Below are positions 11,701 through 22,137 of a DNA stretch of 64,000 nucleotides, in pieces. The notes below the pieces were generated by a model. The model saw nothing but the letters and a program-made list of their open reading frames with translations, was not told where the DNA came from and did no database searches. The DNA comes from Moringa oleifera (Eukaryota > Streptophyta > Magnoliopsida > Brassicales > Moringaceae): NCBI GenBank assembly GCA_021397835.1, contig JAJFZO010000164.1:1-64000 (forward strand), in the 5' to 3' direction. Both the position numbers and the translations under genes were made by a program. How positions within the stretch are numbered: the first letter of the stretch is position 1; each line of letters starts with the position of its first letter.

Positions 11701-12660
11701 TTATATATAATATATTTTTTTTCATATGTTTGTCTTGCTTTTTTTTTTTTTTGAATTTTTTTACTCTTTTTTCTTATTTTATTTTAGTTCTTTAGTTTTT
11801 TTTTTAATTTTTTATGTAATTTTTTATTTTATTGGGTATTTTTAATTTCTTTTTTATTTTCTTTTAGTAACTTTATTTTTCTTGAATTTTTTTAGTTTAT
11901 TTGATTTTTTGGATTTTTTATTCGATTTTATTTTTCAAAATAATTTAATGAAATTTTTTATTTTTTATTTTTTATTTTTGTATTTTTTTTGTTTTTTGTT
12001 ATATTTTTTGTGTGTTTTTATTTTTTAGTATTTTTTAGATTTTTTAAGTTTTTTTTTGCATTTTTTATGAACAAAATTCAGATAATATCTTTATGATTAC
12101 TGAAAAATAATTTTAAGTAATTTTATTTTTTCTTTGATTCTAAATAATAAAAAAATATTAATTTTAAATATATAAATAATTTTTATGATCATACTTTTGA
12201 CTACTTTAATTCAGCAAAATAATAAATATTGAATCTCATTAAGTGGTTGCAATTTTCTTAGTTATTTAGTTTTTAGCTTTTTGTTATTTTTTGTCCTTTT
12301 CTTTTGTGTTTTGTATTTTGGACATTTTAAGGTTTTTTGCATTTTTTTAAACAAAATTTGGATAATATCTTTATAATTACTAGGAAAATAATTTTATGTT
12401 ATTTTTTTCCTTATCTCTTTCTCTTGCCTCCAAAGATATGTGTTTTTTTAAATTGTACATTTTATAATTCTTTTGAGAGAGATATATATATATATATATA
12501 TATATTATTTTTTTACTATTTTATTTTTCAATTTTTTTTTGTTTTCATTGATTTATTGTTTTTATTTTTGGTGGATTTTTTTACTCATTTTTGTATTTTA
12601 TTTTAGTTACTTTAATTTTTTTAAATTTTTTCTTACATATATATATTAATTTTTTTGAAT
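11700..12660. repeat. T-rich low-complexity tract at the left edge of the 40-kb block
   Basis: Runs of T with short TTTTATTTT-type words. A segment with AACAAAATTC/TGGATAATATCTTTAT occurs near 12,075 and again near 12,350, so part of it is an imperfect ~280-bp tandem repeat. A related tract precedes the second block copy at 51.8-52.7 kb. The 89-aa open frame at 12,337-12,606 is a translation of this tract and its TA microsatellite. Confidence 0.7.
12484..12506. repeat. (TA)n microsatellite
   Basis: An uninterrupted TA run, shorter in the matching place of copy B (about 52,541-52,561), as expected for a mutable tract. Confidence 0.9.
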
Positions 12661-13329
12661 ATTTTTAATTTTTTACTCTTATTCTTTTTTATAGAAAATA
12701 CGATCTGCTATTGTATGTTAATAAAATTCATATTCTCTATGCAATTATTATATAGTTCACTTCAAACATTTAAGGAGTTTATAAGTTATCATTCAATAAG
12801 AAATTTTTTTTATTAAAATAAAAAATAAATATATATTAAAATAAAAAATATATATTTTTATATATTTTTAATTATTATTTTTATTAAGTTTATAAAATAA
12901 AATAAAATAAATTTATTTATCTGAGATATTGAATCCAAAATTATGGATCTATTGCTCGAAAGAACTCAATTTTTTTTTTCATAAATCTCATATCTTTGAT
13001 TATATTCAAGTAAAATACATCATCAATTTTTAATTATTTTTTTGGAATTAATATTTCAAATTAAAATGGATGTTTTCATTTTACTTTATACAATTGTTAA
13101 TAAAGTATGCATGCTAGTGCTTACATGCCCATGCATTTAAAAATACATGTATACACATACATAAATATGTACATATTTTATACACTAAATTATAACATAT
13201 ATCACACATATCTCCCCGTTTAAGCTCAGAATTCTCAAGATTTATATTCCACCAACTCCACATGTTAAAAAACCTTATCATTTCACATTTTCTTTTTCAA
13301 CTCTGTTAAAATGAAAGGATATAAAAAAC

Positions 13330-13960
13330 TTCAATACTTGGCGTGAAACTATTGGGATAAACCAGTGTGTTCAGTAAGGTAAACCACAGAGGATAGTAAT
13401 TTGGCTATATGCGCACGTACACAGCATGACTATAGTAGCCTTCCTCCTTGAACTTCACTTACATGCACGCAAAATGCACGCAAAAGCAACCTTGAACTTC
13501 TCCCTGAATTAGAAACCCCCTGCTATCCACGCCTATTGTAGTGCTTGATACAGGGATGTTTCTCTCTTTTCGTCGCAGTCACGAGTGGAGAGATATTAGT
13601 CTGCATAGAAGACCATGCCTCTCTCTTCCCCCTCTGGTTAGCGAACGCGAGGCCGTTTCTATGCAGGGAAGAAGGCATGGCTTGAAGGATACTCGACCCG
13701 AACCGGTGGGGAAAGGTCACGTGCACGCGCACTCGCAGGAGTGTTTTCTTACCAATGGCAAATGCTCAACGCTGGATCAATACCGTTATGTTGATTTTCA
13801 AAATTTAATGCTTATAACGGTAATGTGACCGTTGTGTCTCATACTGTAAATTGCATAGATTGGAAGAGAAATGAGAGATGAGTTAGAGAGGGAGAAATTT
13901 AGAGAGAAAGTTTGAGAGGAAAAATCATAGGTAGAAATTTTGGAGAAATTTGACGGTTAT
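13330..13960 (+). promoter_or_regulatory. GC-richer promoter/leader-like island, copy A
   Basis: Base composition changes sharply from the AT-rich flanks. The island holds a G-box core CACGTG (13,718-13,723). It also has a perfect 9-bp inverted repeat TACCGTTAT/ATAACGGTA (13,781-13,789 and 13,814-13,822) and another CCGTT at about 13,830. A GA-rich stretch (13,860-13,925) resembles a plant 5' leader. It lies upstream of the CHUP1-like pseudogene in the same direction, so it is probably that gene's old promoter. The 95-aa plus and 69-aa minus open frames inside it begin at GTG or similar codons, and I do not take them as genes. Confidence 0.45.
13781..13822. promoter_or_regulatory. 9-bp perfect inverted repeat with AACGG cores, copy A
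   Basis: TACCGTTAT and ATAACGGTA are separated by 24 bp. The AACGG core matches MYB-type and mitosis-specific activator (MSA-like) sites in plants. The regulatory role is inferred. The element is unchanged in copy B (53,834-53,875). Confidence 0.35.
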
Positions 13961-14070
13961 AACTCAAATTATTTTGTTAGTCTTTGAGAATGGGCTGAGC
14001 GATTTGGCTATTTGATCATGAAGGCATCCATTAGTTGGGAGATTTTGTCTGGTATGTTCTTCTATGCTGC

Positions 14071-14622
14071 TATACGGAGAGGATTTGAATGTTGTTATCT
14101 TAGAATTTGGTTTCTTAATTTGGTTGCTTAAGCGATTGAATTTGATTGTGCTTGATAACAAAATTTTGATTACTGGTTAGAGAATGGAGCAGGGAAGGTT
14201 TTAGGGATAATGTGCTATATACAGAGGATATGAAAGTTGTTATCTCAGAATTTGGTTGCTTAAGTGATTGAATTTGATTGTGCTTGATTAGACAATTTTG
14301 ATTACTGATTATAGAATGGAGCAGGGGAAGGTTTTCCTATATAGAGAGGATTTGAAGGTTGTTATCTCAGAATTTGGTTTTTTAATTTGGGTGCTTTTAA
14401 GTAATTGAATTTGATTGTGCTTGATTAGAAACTTTTGATTACTGATTATAGAATGGAGCAGGGGAAGGTTTTAAGGATAAAGAGAGGATTTGAATGCTGT
14501 TATCTCAAAATTTGGTTTCTAAACTTGATTGCTTAAGTAATTGAATTTGATTGTGCTTGATTAGAAACTTCTAATTATGGCTATAGAATGGAGCAGGGGA
14601 AGGTTTTAAGGATAATGGTGGC
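14071..14622. repeat. Four tandem copies of a ~130-bp unit, copy A
   Basis: Units start near 14,075, 14,219, 14,341 and 14,479 with GAGGATTTGAA/TGTTGTTATC. Each continues with TTGAATTTGATTGTGCTTGA and ends at GAATGGAGCAGGGGAAGGTT. Lengths vary from about 122 to 144 bp. They lie between the promoter-like island and the CHUP1-like exons, so probably in an old leader or first intron. Confidence 0.85.
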
Positions 14623-15121
14623 CACCAAAAGGAGTTGATATTAATAATGCTGAGCAAACTGAGCAAGTTTGCTAGAACCAAATTAGAAGCATATCTAGTT
14701 TGGAGAAAATCAAGCTCAATCAGCTCTTGATTTCTGAGTGAAAAGTTGTCATTTCAGAATCCTGCACCGTTTATTAAGGTAATACCACAGTGGCAAAGGT
14801 AAAGAAATCATCCTTAGCATTACAACTCACTTTTGATACATTGAGGACATTATTGTATCCATCTTGAATGGAATAAACCACTGTTTTGTCTGGTTTTGTA
14901 TGACATCCAGGCTTTATCTCTTTACCAAGTAAAGACAGGCCAAGAAGAATTTTTAATATGTTATAGCATGCCAGGACTAAAGAGGCTGCTTCTCTTCTTC
15001 CTTACCAAATTAAGCATGGAAAAAGTTTCTATTTGAATTGCTCTTTATTTAGATTTTACCCATTCAAAATTTACAGTAATTTCAGATCCTCACTGTTTTT
15101 AATCTGTATCTTTTTGTGTAG

Positions 15122-16665
15122 ATAAAGGTTGATGTTGAAACTCAAGGGAAATTTGTGAACTCACTAATAAGAGAGGTCAATAATGCAGATTATCAAAACA
15201 TTGAAGATGTTGTGGAATTTGTGAAGTGGCTTGATGATGAACTTTGCTTTCTGGTAAGTTGTATATTTGTTTGCAGATGTCCTGAAGACAATTAAACTGA
15301 TTGCTGTAGTACATTTGTTTATAAGTTGGCATGCCAAATATGTCAACATGGTCTAATGACATATAAACATTTGAGCTTCATGCTTGCTTGAGGTTTCTAG
15401 AGATGATTGTACTATTTTGTGAAAATCACTGCAGTTTTCTTGTGGTCCTCATTTTGGTTGAATCCTTGTGACAGTGGATGAAAGGGCAGTGCTAAAGCTC
15501 TTTGATTGGCCAGAGAAGAAGGTAGAGACTTTGAGAGAACCAGTATTCAGATACAGAGATTTAAAGAAATTGGAATATGAAGTTTCTTACAGCAAGGATG
15601 ACCCAAGAATGCCTTGTGATATTGCACTTAAAAAAAATGGTTGCTTCACCTGAGAAGTAAGAACCTAATACTATTGTAACATTGCTTTTTCCCTTTTTTC
15701 CCCTTTATAATCTCTGAAAACCAATCTTCCCAAGTTGTAAGTGCATAAAAGTTTTATTCGCATTGATGGGATGGAACGTACTGTCTACAACCCTCTCAGA
15801 ACTAAAGACTCCTTGATGCACAACTGCAAGGAATTTCAAATCCCCACAGATTAGATGCTTGACAATGGGATGATTAGCAAGGTGAGTGATGCTTTCTAAT
15901 TTCTTGGAATGAAATGTTAAAGCATGAGCATAGGAAGTATTGCTACAATTTCAGAACATGAAATAACACTACATCATATTTGTGTATGTTCGAGTCATTT
16001 CTCCCACGAAGGAACACTGACTTGGCTGTACAGAGGATGCTTCATGTAGCTTGTTATCCACTTAAGGTTGAAATTCAAAAATTGAAACTGCACATTATAT
16101 TTTTTCTCTTTGCTATGCATGCTTCCAATAGGTTCTTATATGAAAAGGTATCAGAATAAGCTAGAAAGTTTCAGACAGTGATAGGGGGGGGGGAAAGAAA
16201 TACATGTTAATTCATAAACAAACTACAACTGCCTTAGCTTTAATCAAGTCTTGGATGTTTTCTGAAGCAATTCAACAATACTTGGTTTCTCTAGGAAGTG
16301 ATGGATCTATCCAGATGTGCATAGAAAAAAGTCATAAGTCATTGTGTCAACTTACCATTTACTGGTTAGCTTTACCTGCTCTGTAGTGCCAAGATACAAA
16401 TTCTTCAGGTTACTCATTGTTTTATTTTTCTTTTATATTTCCTGGTAGCCTCCAACACTCCTAGAGCATGTTTTTTTTTTTTAACTTGGTGTAAGACTTG
16501 ACCACTGCATGCTGCAGATTAAGTTTGGTTCAGTCAAATTGGCAGAGAGGTACATGAAGAGAGTAGCTATTGAACTTTAATCGAAGGCCACAACAGAGAA
16601 AGATCCTTCCATGGATTATATGCTGCTTCAAGGTGTAAGATTTGCTTTCAGAATTCATCGTGTTA
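15122..16665 (+). pseudogene. CHUP1-like C-terminal domain pseudogene, copy A
   Basis: Four exon-like blocks match the conserved C-terminal domain of the CHUP1 family (CHLOROPLAST UNUSUAL POSITIONING 1 and relatives; CHUP1 links chloroplasts to actin). Block 1 is 15,122-15,253 (VDVETQGKFVN to VKWLDDELCFL, bounded by TGTAG and GTAAGT). Block 2 is about 15,475-15,656 (DERAVLKLFDWPEKKVETLR). Block 3 is about 15,750-15,881 (ERTVYNPLRTKDSLM). Block 4 is 16,518-16,665 (VKLAERYMKRVAIEL to LLQGVRFAFRIHR). Defects: one base missing at the block 2 acceptor, one extra A in the A-run near 15,635, TAG replacing the expected Trp codon in block 3, and TAA after VAIEL in block 4. Homology ends where the Ycf20-like array begins. 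No N-terminal coiled coil is recognisable upstream. Confidence 0.85.
15882..16517 (+). other. Intron-like sequence between CHUP1-like blocks 3 and 4, copy A
   Basis: It starts with GTGAGTG after block 3 and ends with TGCTGCAG before block 4, so it reads as a retained intron. No other feature was recognised. Retained introns argue against a processed (mRNA-derived) pseudogene. Confidence 0.6.
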
Positions 16666-16968
16666 GTAGCAATAGGAGTTTTGATGCTGTAGGCAGTGGC
16701 AGTAGCAGTTTAGATGGGGCAACAGTAGCCATTGCAGTAGCAGTTTAGATATGCATCCTATTTTCTAATTAGAGTCAGCATCTAGAGTTTCAGCCACTCT
16801 GTGATTAGAATTGAAATGTTGCAGCATTGCATAACCATAAGTGGAGTATCCAGAGAAGGCACCCAAAAGGTTGATTCTTTTTCTTGATACTGAATTTAGA
16901 TTTGGTTATTCTAGACAATGTTTTTCTTATTTTGATATTCATTTCTATGGAATTCAAGTTACATCTCC

Positions 16969-17191
16969 TTGTTGGGTGGCTTTTATGTGGCAGAAAAAAT
17001 CTCTTTCTCATTTGGAGCTCCACGGGTCAGTAATATTTTCGCCATTGTACTATGTATTCTCCTAACAGAGTATGTTACGAAGTTCTATTACTGTCAACCC
17101 AAGGTAACTTTTCCTATTGCTCTCCTAAAAAACTTACAAGATGGGTTTCACTTATGGCCTCTTTCTTGATGCTTTTAAGCTTGCTAATTAG
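16969..17191 (+). pseudogene. Ycf20-like (DUF565) terminal exon, array A unit 1
   Basis: It encodes GGFYVAEKISFSFGAP, then LLTEYVTKFYY and PKVTFPIALLKN. One extra base (CTTACAAGATGG instead of CTTCAAGATGG) then throws it out of frame, whereas its copy B partner is still open. The C-terminal NFKMGFTYGLFIDAFKLAS-type ending is the mark of Ycf20/DUF565 proteins, which are thylakoid-linked and include Arabidopsis NPQ6 and NPQ7. The upstream part of the gene is missing. Confidence 0.75.
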
Positions 17192-18099
17192 TTATGCTGA
17201 AAAAACTCTTCAACTGTTACAAGAGGAATATCTCTGTCAACTTGTCTATGGAGATGATTTCTGTAAAATCTCTGTGTTGGATCCTCTATAGAAATTTTTT
17301 CTGTAAAATCTATCTTGACTACTCTACAACCCTGATTCTGTAAAATCTATCTTGACTTCTTTACATAAATGTTTTTCATAAAATTCCACGGGGTATATTT
17401 GTTGGCTATTTCGAACCATACTTTTTCTAAACTTTTGTTTCTTATTCTAGATATTCAACTTTGACTTTCTGTCGATCTTCTTGATTGTCTCATCATTTCC
17501 TTGTTCTTTTTCTATGTTACTTTCTTCACATGTTGTGGTTCGTCAATGTTGGAAAGCTTAAAAGGCTATTTTCTCCTTTGACAGAAAGCTAGCCCTTGTC
17601 AGTATATTTGTTGATGAGATGAGTCACTCCTATGAAACATGACATGTGGTAAGTGTTTTACCTGCATTTTATATATGAGTATAGCAGTATGGCAGCATAG
17701 CAGTGTAACACCCGCAGTAGCAGCATTGCAGCATAGCAGTAGCAGGATAGTAGTACAGCAGCAGCCGTATTGTAGTAGGAGTATAGCAATTGCTGTTTAA
17801 ATGCAGTTGGCAGTAGCACTAGCAGTTTAGATGGGGCAGCAGTAGCCATCACAATACCAGTTTAGATGGAATAGCAATGTAAATATGATCCTATTTTCTA
17901 ATTAGAGTCAGCATCTAGAGGTTCAGCTACTCTATGATTAGAATAAAAATATTGCAGCATTGCATAAAGTGGAGTGTCCATGAAAAGCATCCGAAGGTTG
18001 ATTCTTTTTCTTGATACAAAATTTTGATTTTGTTATTCTGTACAATGTTTTTCTTATTTTTAATATTCATTTCTACAGAATTCATGTTACATCTCCCTG

Positions 18100-18279
18100 T
18101 TGGGTGGCTTTTCTGTAGCAGAAAAAATCTCTATCATTTGGAGCTCTAGGAGTTAGTGATATTATCGTTGCTGTATTATGTGTTCTCCTAAGGTAACTTT
18201 TCCTATTGCTCTCCTAAAAAACTTTAAGATGGGTTTCACTTATGGCCTCTTTACTAATGCTTTTAAGCTTGCTAGTTAG
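18100..18279 (+). pseudogene. Ycf20-like terminal exon, array A unit 2, internally deleted
   Basis: The ending FKMGFTYGLF..AFKLAS is recognisable. About 45 bp encoding the TEYVTKFYYSRP segment is lost, and a short deletion near ATCTCTATCATT shifts the frame. Confidence 0.7.
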
Positions 18280-19251
18280 TTATACCTAAAAAAATTCTTC
18301 TATTGTTACATTCTTTTGAGCAGCATGCTCTTTATTGGGTGGAATATCTCTATCAACTTGTTTATGGAGATGATTTCTTTAAAATCTCTGTGTTGGATCC
18401 TCTATGGAGATTTTTTCTGTAAAATCTATCTTCACTACTCTACAACCCTGACTCTATAAAATCTATCTTGACTTCTCTACATAGACGTTTTTTTGTTAAA
18501 TTTCACTTAATATATTTGTTAGCTATTTTGAGCCTGAATTTTTGTTTCTTATTCTTGATATTCATTTTTGACTTTTTGCTGATCTTTTTGATTGCCTCAT
18601 TATTTCCTTGTTTGTTACTTTTTTCACATGTTATAGTGGTTTGGAGATGGTGGAAAGCTCAAAAGACTCTTTTATGCTTTGCCAGCAAGCTAGCCCTTAT
18701 CAGTATATTTGTTGATGAGAAACATGACCTGCAGTAAGTTTTTTAGCTGCATTTTATACATCTATATAGCAGTATGGCAGTATACCAGTGTAACAGCAGA
18801 AGTAGTAGTATAGCAGCATAGCTTTAGCAGGATAGGAGTACAGCAGTGGCAGTATAGCAATAGGAGTATAACTGTTGTAGTTTAGATGCTGTAGGCAGTA
18901 GCAGTAGTAATTTAGATGCAGTAGGCAGTAGGCAGTAGCAGTAGCAGTTTAGATGGGGGCAGTGGCAGTAGTAGTTTAGATGGGGCAGCAATAGCCATCG
19001 CAGCAGCAGTTTAGATGGAGTAGCAGTTTAGAATGGCATCTTATTTTCTAATTACAGTCAGCATCTAGAGGTTCAGCTACTCTATGATGAGAATGAAAAT
19101 ATTGCAGCATTGCATAATCGTGAGTGGAGTACCTAGAGAAGGCACCCGAAGGTTAATTCTTTTCCTCAATATAGAATTTTGATTTTGCTATTCTATACAA
19201 TGTTTTTCTTATTTTAATATTCATTTCTACGAAATTCAAGTTACATCTCAT

Positions 19252-19469
19252 TCTTAGGTGGCTTTTCTTTAGCAGAAAAAATCTCTTTCATTTGGAGCTG
19301 AGGAGTAAGTGATATTATCGCTGGTGTATTATGTGTTTTTCTAACAAAGTATGTTACCAAGTTCTATTACAGTCGACCCAAGGTAACTTTTTCTATTGCT
19401 CTCCGAAAAAACTTCAAGATGGTTTTCACTTATGGCTTCTTTATCGATGCTTTTAAGGTTGCTAGTTAG
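19252..19469 (+). pseudogene. Ycf20-like terminal exon, array A unit 3, frameshifted
   Basis: YVTKFYYSRPKVTF is kept. A short deletion before TTTGGAGCTG and changes in GAGGAGTAAG break the N-terminal half. It ends with a GCTAGTTAG stop like the other units. Confidence 0.7.
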
Positions 19470-20346
19470 TTATGCCTGAGAAAACTCTTCAATAGTTACA
19501 TTCTTTTGAGCAGCATGCTCTTTGCTGGGAGGAATATCTCCGTCAACTTGTCTATGAAGATGATTTTTATAAAATCTTTGTTTTAGATCCTTTATGGAGA
19601 TTTTTTCTGTAAAATTTATCTTGATTACTCTACAGCCAAGATTCTGTAAAATCTATCTTGACTTCTCTAATTGATGTTTTTTGTAAAATTTCACCAGATA
19701 TATTTGTTGGCTGTTTTGAGCCTTACGTTTTCTGAACTTTTGTTTCTTATTCCAGATATTTAACTTTGACTTTGTGCTGATCTTCTTGAATTCCTCATCA
19801 TTTCCTTGTTCTTCTTCTATGTTACTTTCTTCACATGTTATAGTGATTTGGAGATGCTAAAAAGCTTCAAAAACTCTTTTCTCTTTTTGCTAACAAGCTA
19901 GTCCTTGTCATTATTTGTTGATTAAGTGAGTCTCTTATGTGAAAACATGACCTGAGTAAGCGTTTTAGCTGCATTTTATATATCAGTGGTGTGGTGGTAT
20001 CGCAGTGTAACAACAGCAGCATCAGTATAGCAGCATAGCTGTGGCAGGATAGTAGTGCAACAGTAGTGGTATAGTAGTAAGAGTATAGCATTTGCAGTTT
20101 AGATGCAGGAGGAGGCAATGGCAATAGCAGTTTAGATGCACCCGATAGGAGTAGTAGCAGTTTATGGTTAAGTTACTCTGTGATCAGAATGAAAATATTA
20201 CAACATTGCATAACCATGAATAGAATATCGAGAGAAGGTATCCAAAGGTTGATTCTTTTTCTTGAGATTGAGTTTAGATTTCGTTATTTTATATAATATT
20301 TTTCTTATTTTAATATTCATTATTATGAAATTCAAGTTACATCTCC

Positions 20347-20568
20347 TTGTTGGGTGGCTTTCATATGGCAAAAAAAATCTTTTTGTCATTTGGAGCTCTA
20401 GGAGTCAGTGATATCATCGCTGCTGTATTATATGTTCTCCTAATAGAGTATGTTACAAAGTTCTATTACAGTCGACCAAAGGTAACTTTTCCTATTGCTC
20501 TCCTAAAAAACTTCAAGATGGGTTTTACTTATGGCCTTTTCATCGATGCTTTTAAGCATACTAGTTAG
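20347..20568 (+). pseudogene. Ycf20-like terminal exon, array A unit 4, frame still open
   Basis: A 73-codon frame holds together across the Ycf20 homology: GGFHMAKKIFLSFGALGVSD, YVTKFYYSRPKVTFPIALL, NFKMGFTYGLFIDAF, ending KHTS. It is the best-preserved protein piece in array A and is likely close to the original exon. It has no ATG or transit peptide, since the open frame starts at TTG after CATCTCC, so I call it an exon remnant and not a gene. Confidence 0.78.
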
Positions 20569-21493
20569 TTATGCTTGAGAAAACTCTTCAATAGTTACAT
20601 TCTTTTGAGCAGCATGCTCTTTGCTGGGAAGAATATCTCCGTCAACTTGCCTATAGAAATGATTTCTATAAAATCTTTGTCTTAGATCCTTTGTGGAGAT
20701 TTTTTTTGTAAAATTTATCTTGACTACTGTACAGCCATGATTCTGTTATGTTGACTTCTCTACATAGATGTTTTTTAAAAAATTCCACCAGATATATTTT
20801 ATGGCTATTTCGAGCCATACATTTTTTGAACTTTTGTTTCTTATTCTTGATATTCATTTTTGACTTTCTGCTAATCTTTTTGATTACCTCATCATTTTCT
20901 TATTCTTCTTTTATGTTACTTTCCTCACATGTCACAGTGGTTTGGAGATGGTGGAAAGCTCAAAAGGCTTTTTTCTGCTTTGCGAGCAAGCTAGCCCCTG
21001 TCAATATATTTGTTGATAAGGTGAGTCATTCTTGTGAAACATGACCTGCGATAAGTGTTTTAGTTGCATTTTAAACATTTGTATAACAGTATGGCAGTCT
21101 ACCAGTGTAGCAGTAGTAGCAGTATAGCAGCATAGCTTTAGCATGATAGGAGTACAACAGCGGCAGTAGAGCAATTGTAATTTAGATGCTGTAGGCAATA
21201 GTAGTAGTAATTTAGATGCAATACGCAGTAGGGCAGCAGTAGCCATTGTTGTAACAGTTTAGATGGAATAGCAGTTTAGATATGCATCATATTTTCTAAT
21301 TAGAGTTAGCGTTTACAGGTTACGTTACTCAGTGATTAGAATGGAAATATTGTAGTATTGCATAACCGTAAGTGGAGCATCTAGAGAAAGAACCCGATTT
21401 TTTTTTCTTGATATTGAATTTAGATTTGGTTATTCTAAACAATATTTTTCCTATTTTAATATTCATTTCTGTGGAATTCAAGTTACATCTCTT

Positions 21494-21710
21494 TGTTAGG
21501 TGGCTTTTATATGACAAAAAATCTTTTTCTCATTTAGAGCTCCAGAAGTTAGTGATATTATTGCTGCTAAACTATGTGTTCTCCTAACAGAGTATGTCAC
21601 AAAGTTTTATTATTGTCAACCCAAGGTAACTTTTCCTATTGCTCTCCTAAAAAACTTCAAGGGTTCTCACTTATGGCCACTTTATCAATGCTTTTAAGCT
21701 TGCTATTAGT
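21494..21710 (+). pseudogene. Ycf20-like terminal exon, array A unit 5, frameshifted
   Basis: VTFPIALLKN and LLTEYV are kept. Two bases are lost at GACAAAAAATC, and two more near TTCAAGGGTT, relative to other units. The second loss is shared with copy B unit 5. Confidence 0.7.
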
Positions 21711-22121
21711 TATACTTGAAAAAATTCTTTAACTGTTACATTCTTTTAAGCAGCATGCTCTTTGCTGGTTGGGATATCTCTGTCAACTTGTTTATGGAGA
21801 TGATTTTTGTAAAATTTGTGTATTGGATCCTCTATGGAGACTTTTTCTGTAAAATCTATCTTCACTACTCTACAATTGTGATTTTGTAAAATCTTCTTGA
21901 CTTCTCTACATAGATATTTTTCGTTAAATTATACCGGATATATTTGTTGCCTATTTCGAGCCTGAACTTTTGTTTCTTATTCTTGATATTCATTTTTGAC
22001 TTTCTGTTGATCTTTCTGTTAGTTTTTTCACATGTTACAGTGGTTTGGAGATGGTGAAATGCTCAAAAGGCTCATTTCTGTTTTACCAAAACGGTGGCCC
22101 CGGTTAGTATATTTATTGATG

Positions 22122-22137
22122 AGCTCAAAAGGCTCTT
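22122..22137 (+). other. Junction filler between the Ycf20-like array and the 575-bp array
   Basis: The 16 bases AGCTCAAAAGGCTCTT repeat part of the second exon-like segment of the Ycf20-like unit (compare about 20,956-20,969, and a diverged copy near 22,062). They are inserted just before the 575-bp array begins (TTGAAAAATAGCACC). The same filler is in copy B (about 62,174-62,189). Confidence 0.65.

Larger units (their letters stand above)
16665..22121 (+). repeat. Array of five ~1.13-kb units carrying a Ycf20-like exon, copy A
   Basis: Each unit has an AGTAGC/GCAGTA microsatellite joined to TTTAGATGG blocks, then TATTTTCTAATTAGAGTCAGC. A Ycf20-like terminal exon follows (starts near 16,969, 18,100, 19,252, 20,347 and 21,494). 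Next are repeated CTGTAAAATCTATCTTGACT blocks and a second exon-like segment (encoding roughly VVWRWWKAQK, closed by GATGAG or GATAAG then GTGAGTC in some units). The spacing between exons is about 1.10-1.15 kb. The units are strongly diverged from one another, but each is close to its partner in copy B. Confidence 0.88.

Noticed and set aside
12337..12606. 89-aa frame rich in F, L, I and Y
   Set aside because: It is a translation of a T-rich tract with a TA microsatellite.
13541..13828. 95-aa plus-strand and 69-aa minus-strand open frames in the GC-richer island, present in both block copies
   Set aside because: They start at non-ATG codons, overlap each other on opposite strands, show no domain, and lie in what reads as promoter and leader. 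Their conservation is explained by the recent 40-kb duplication.
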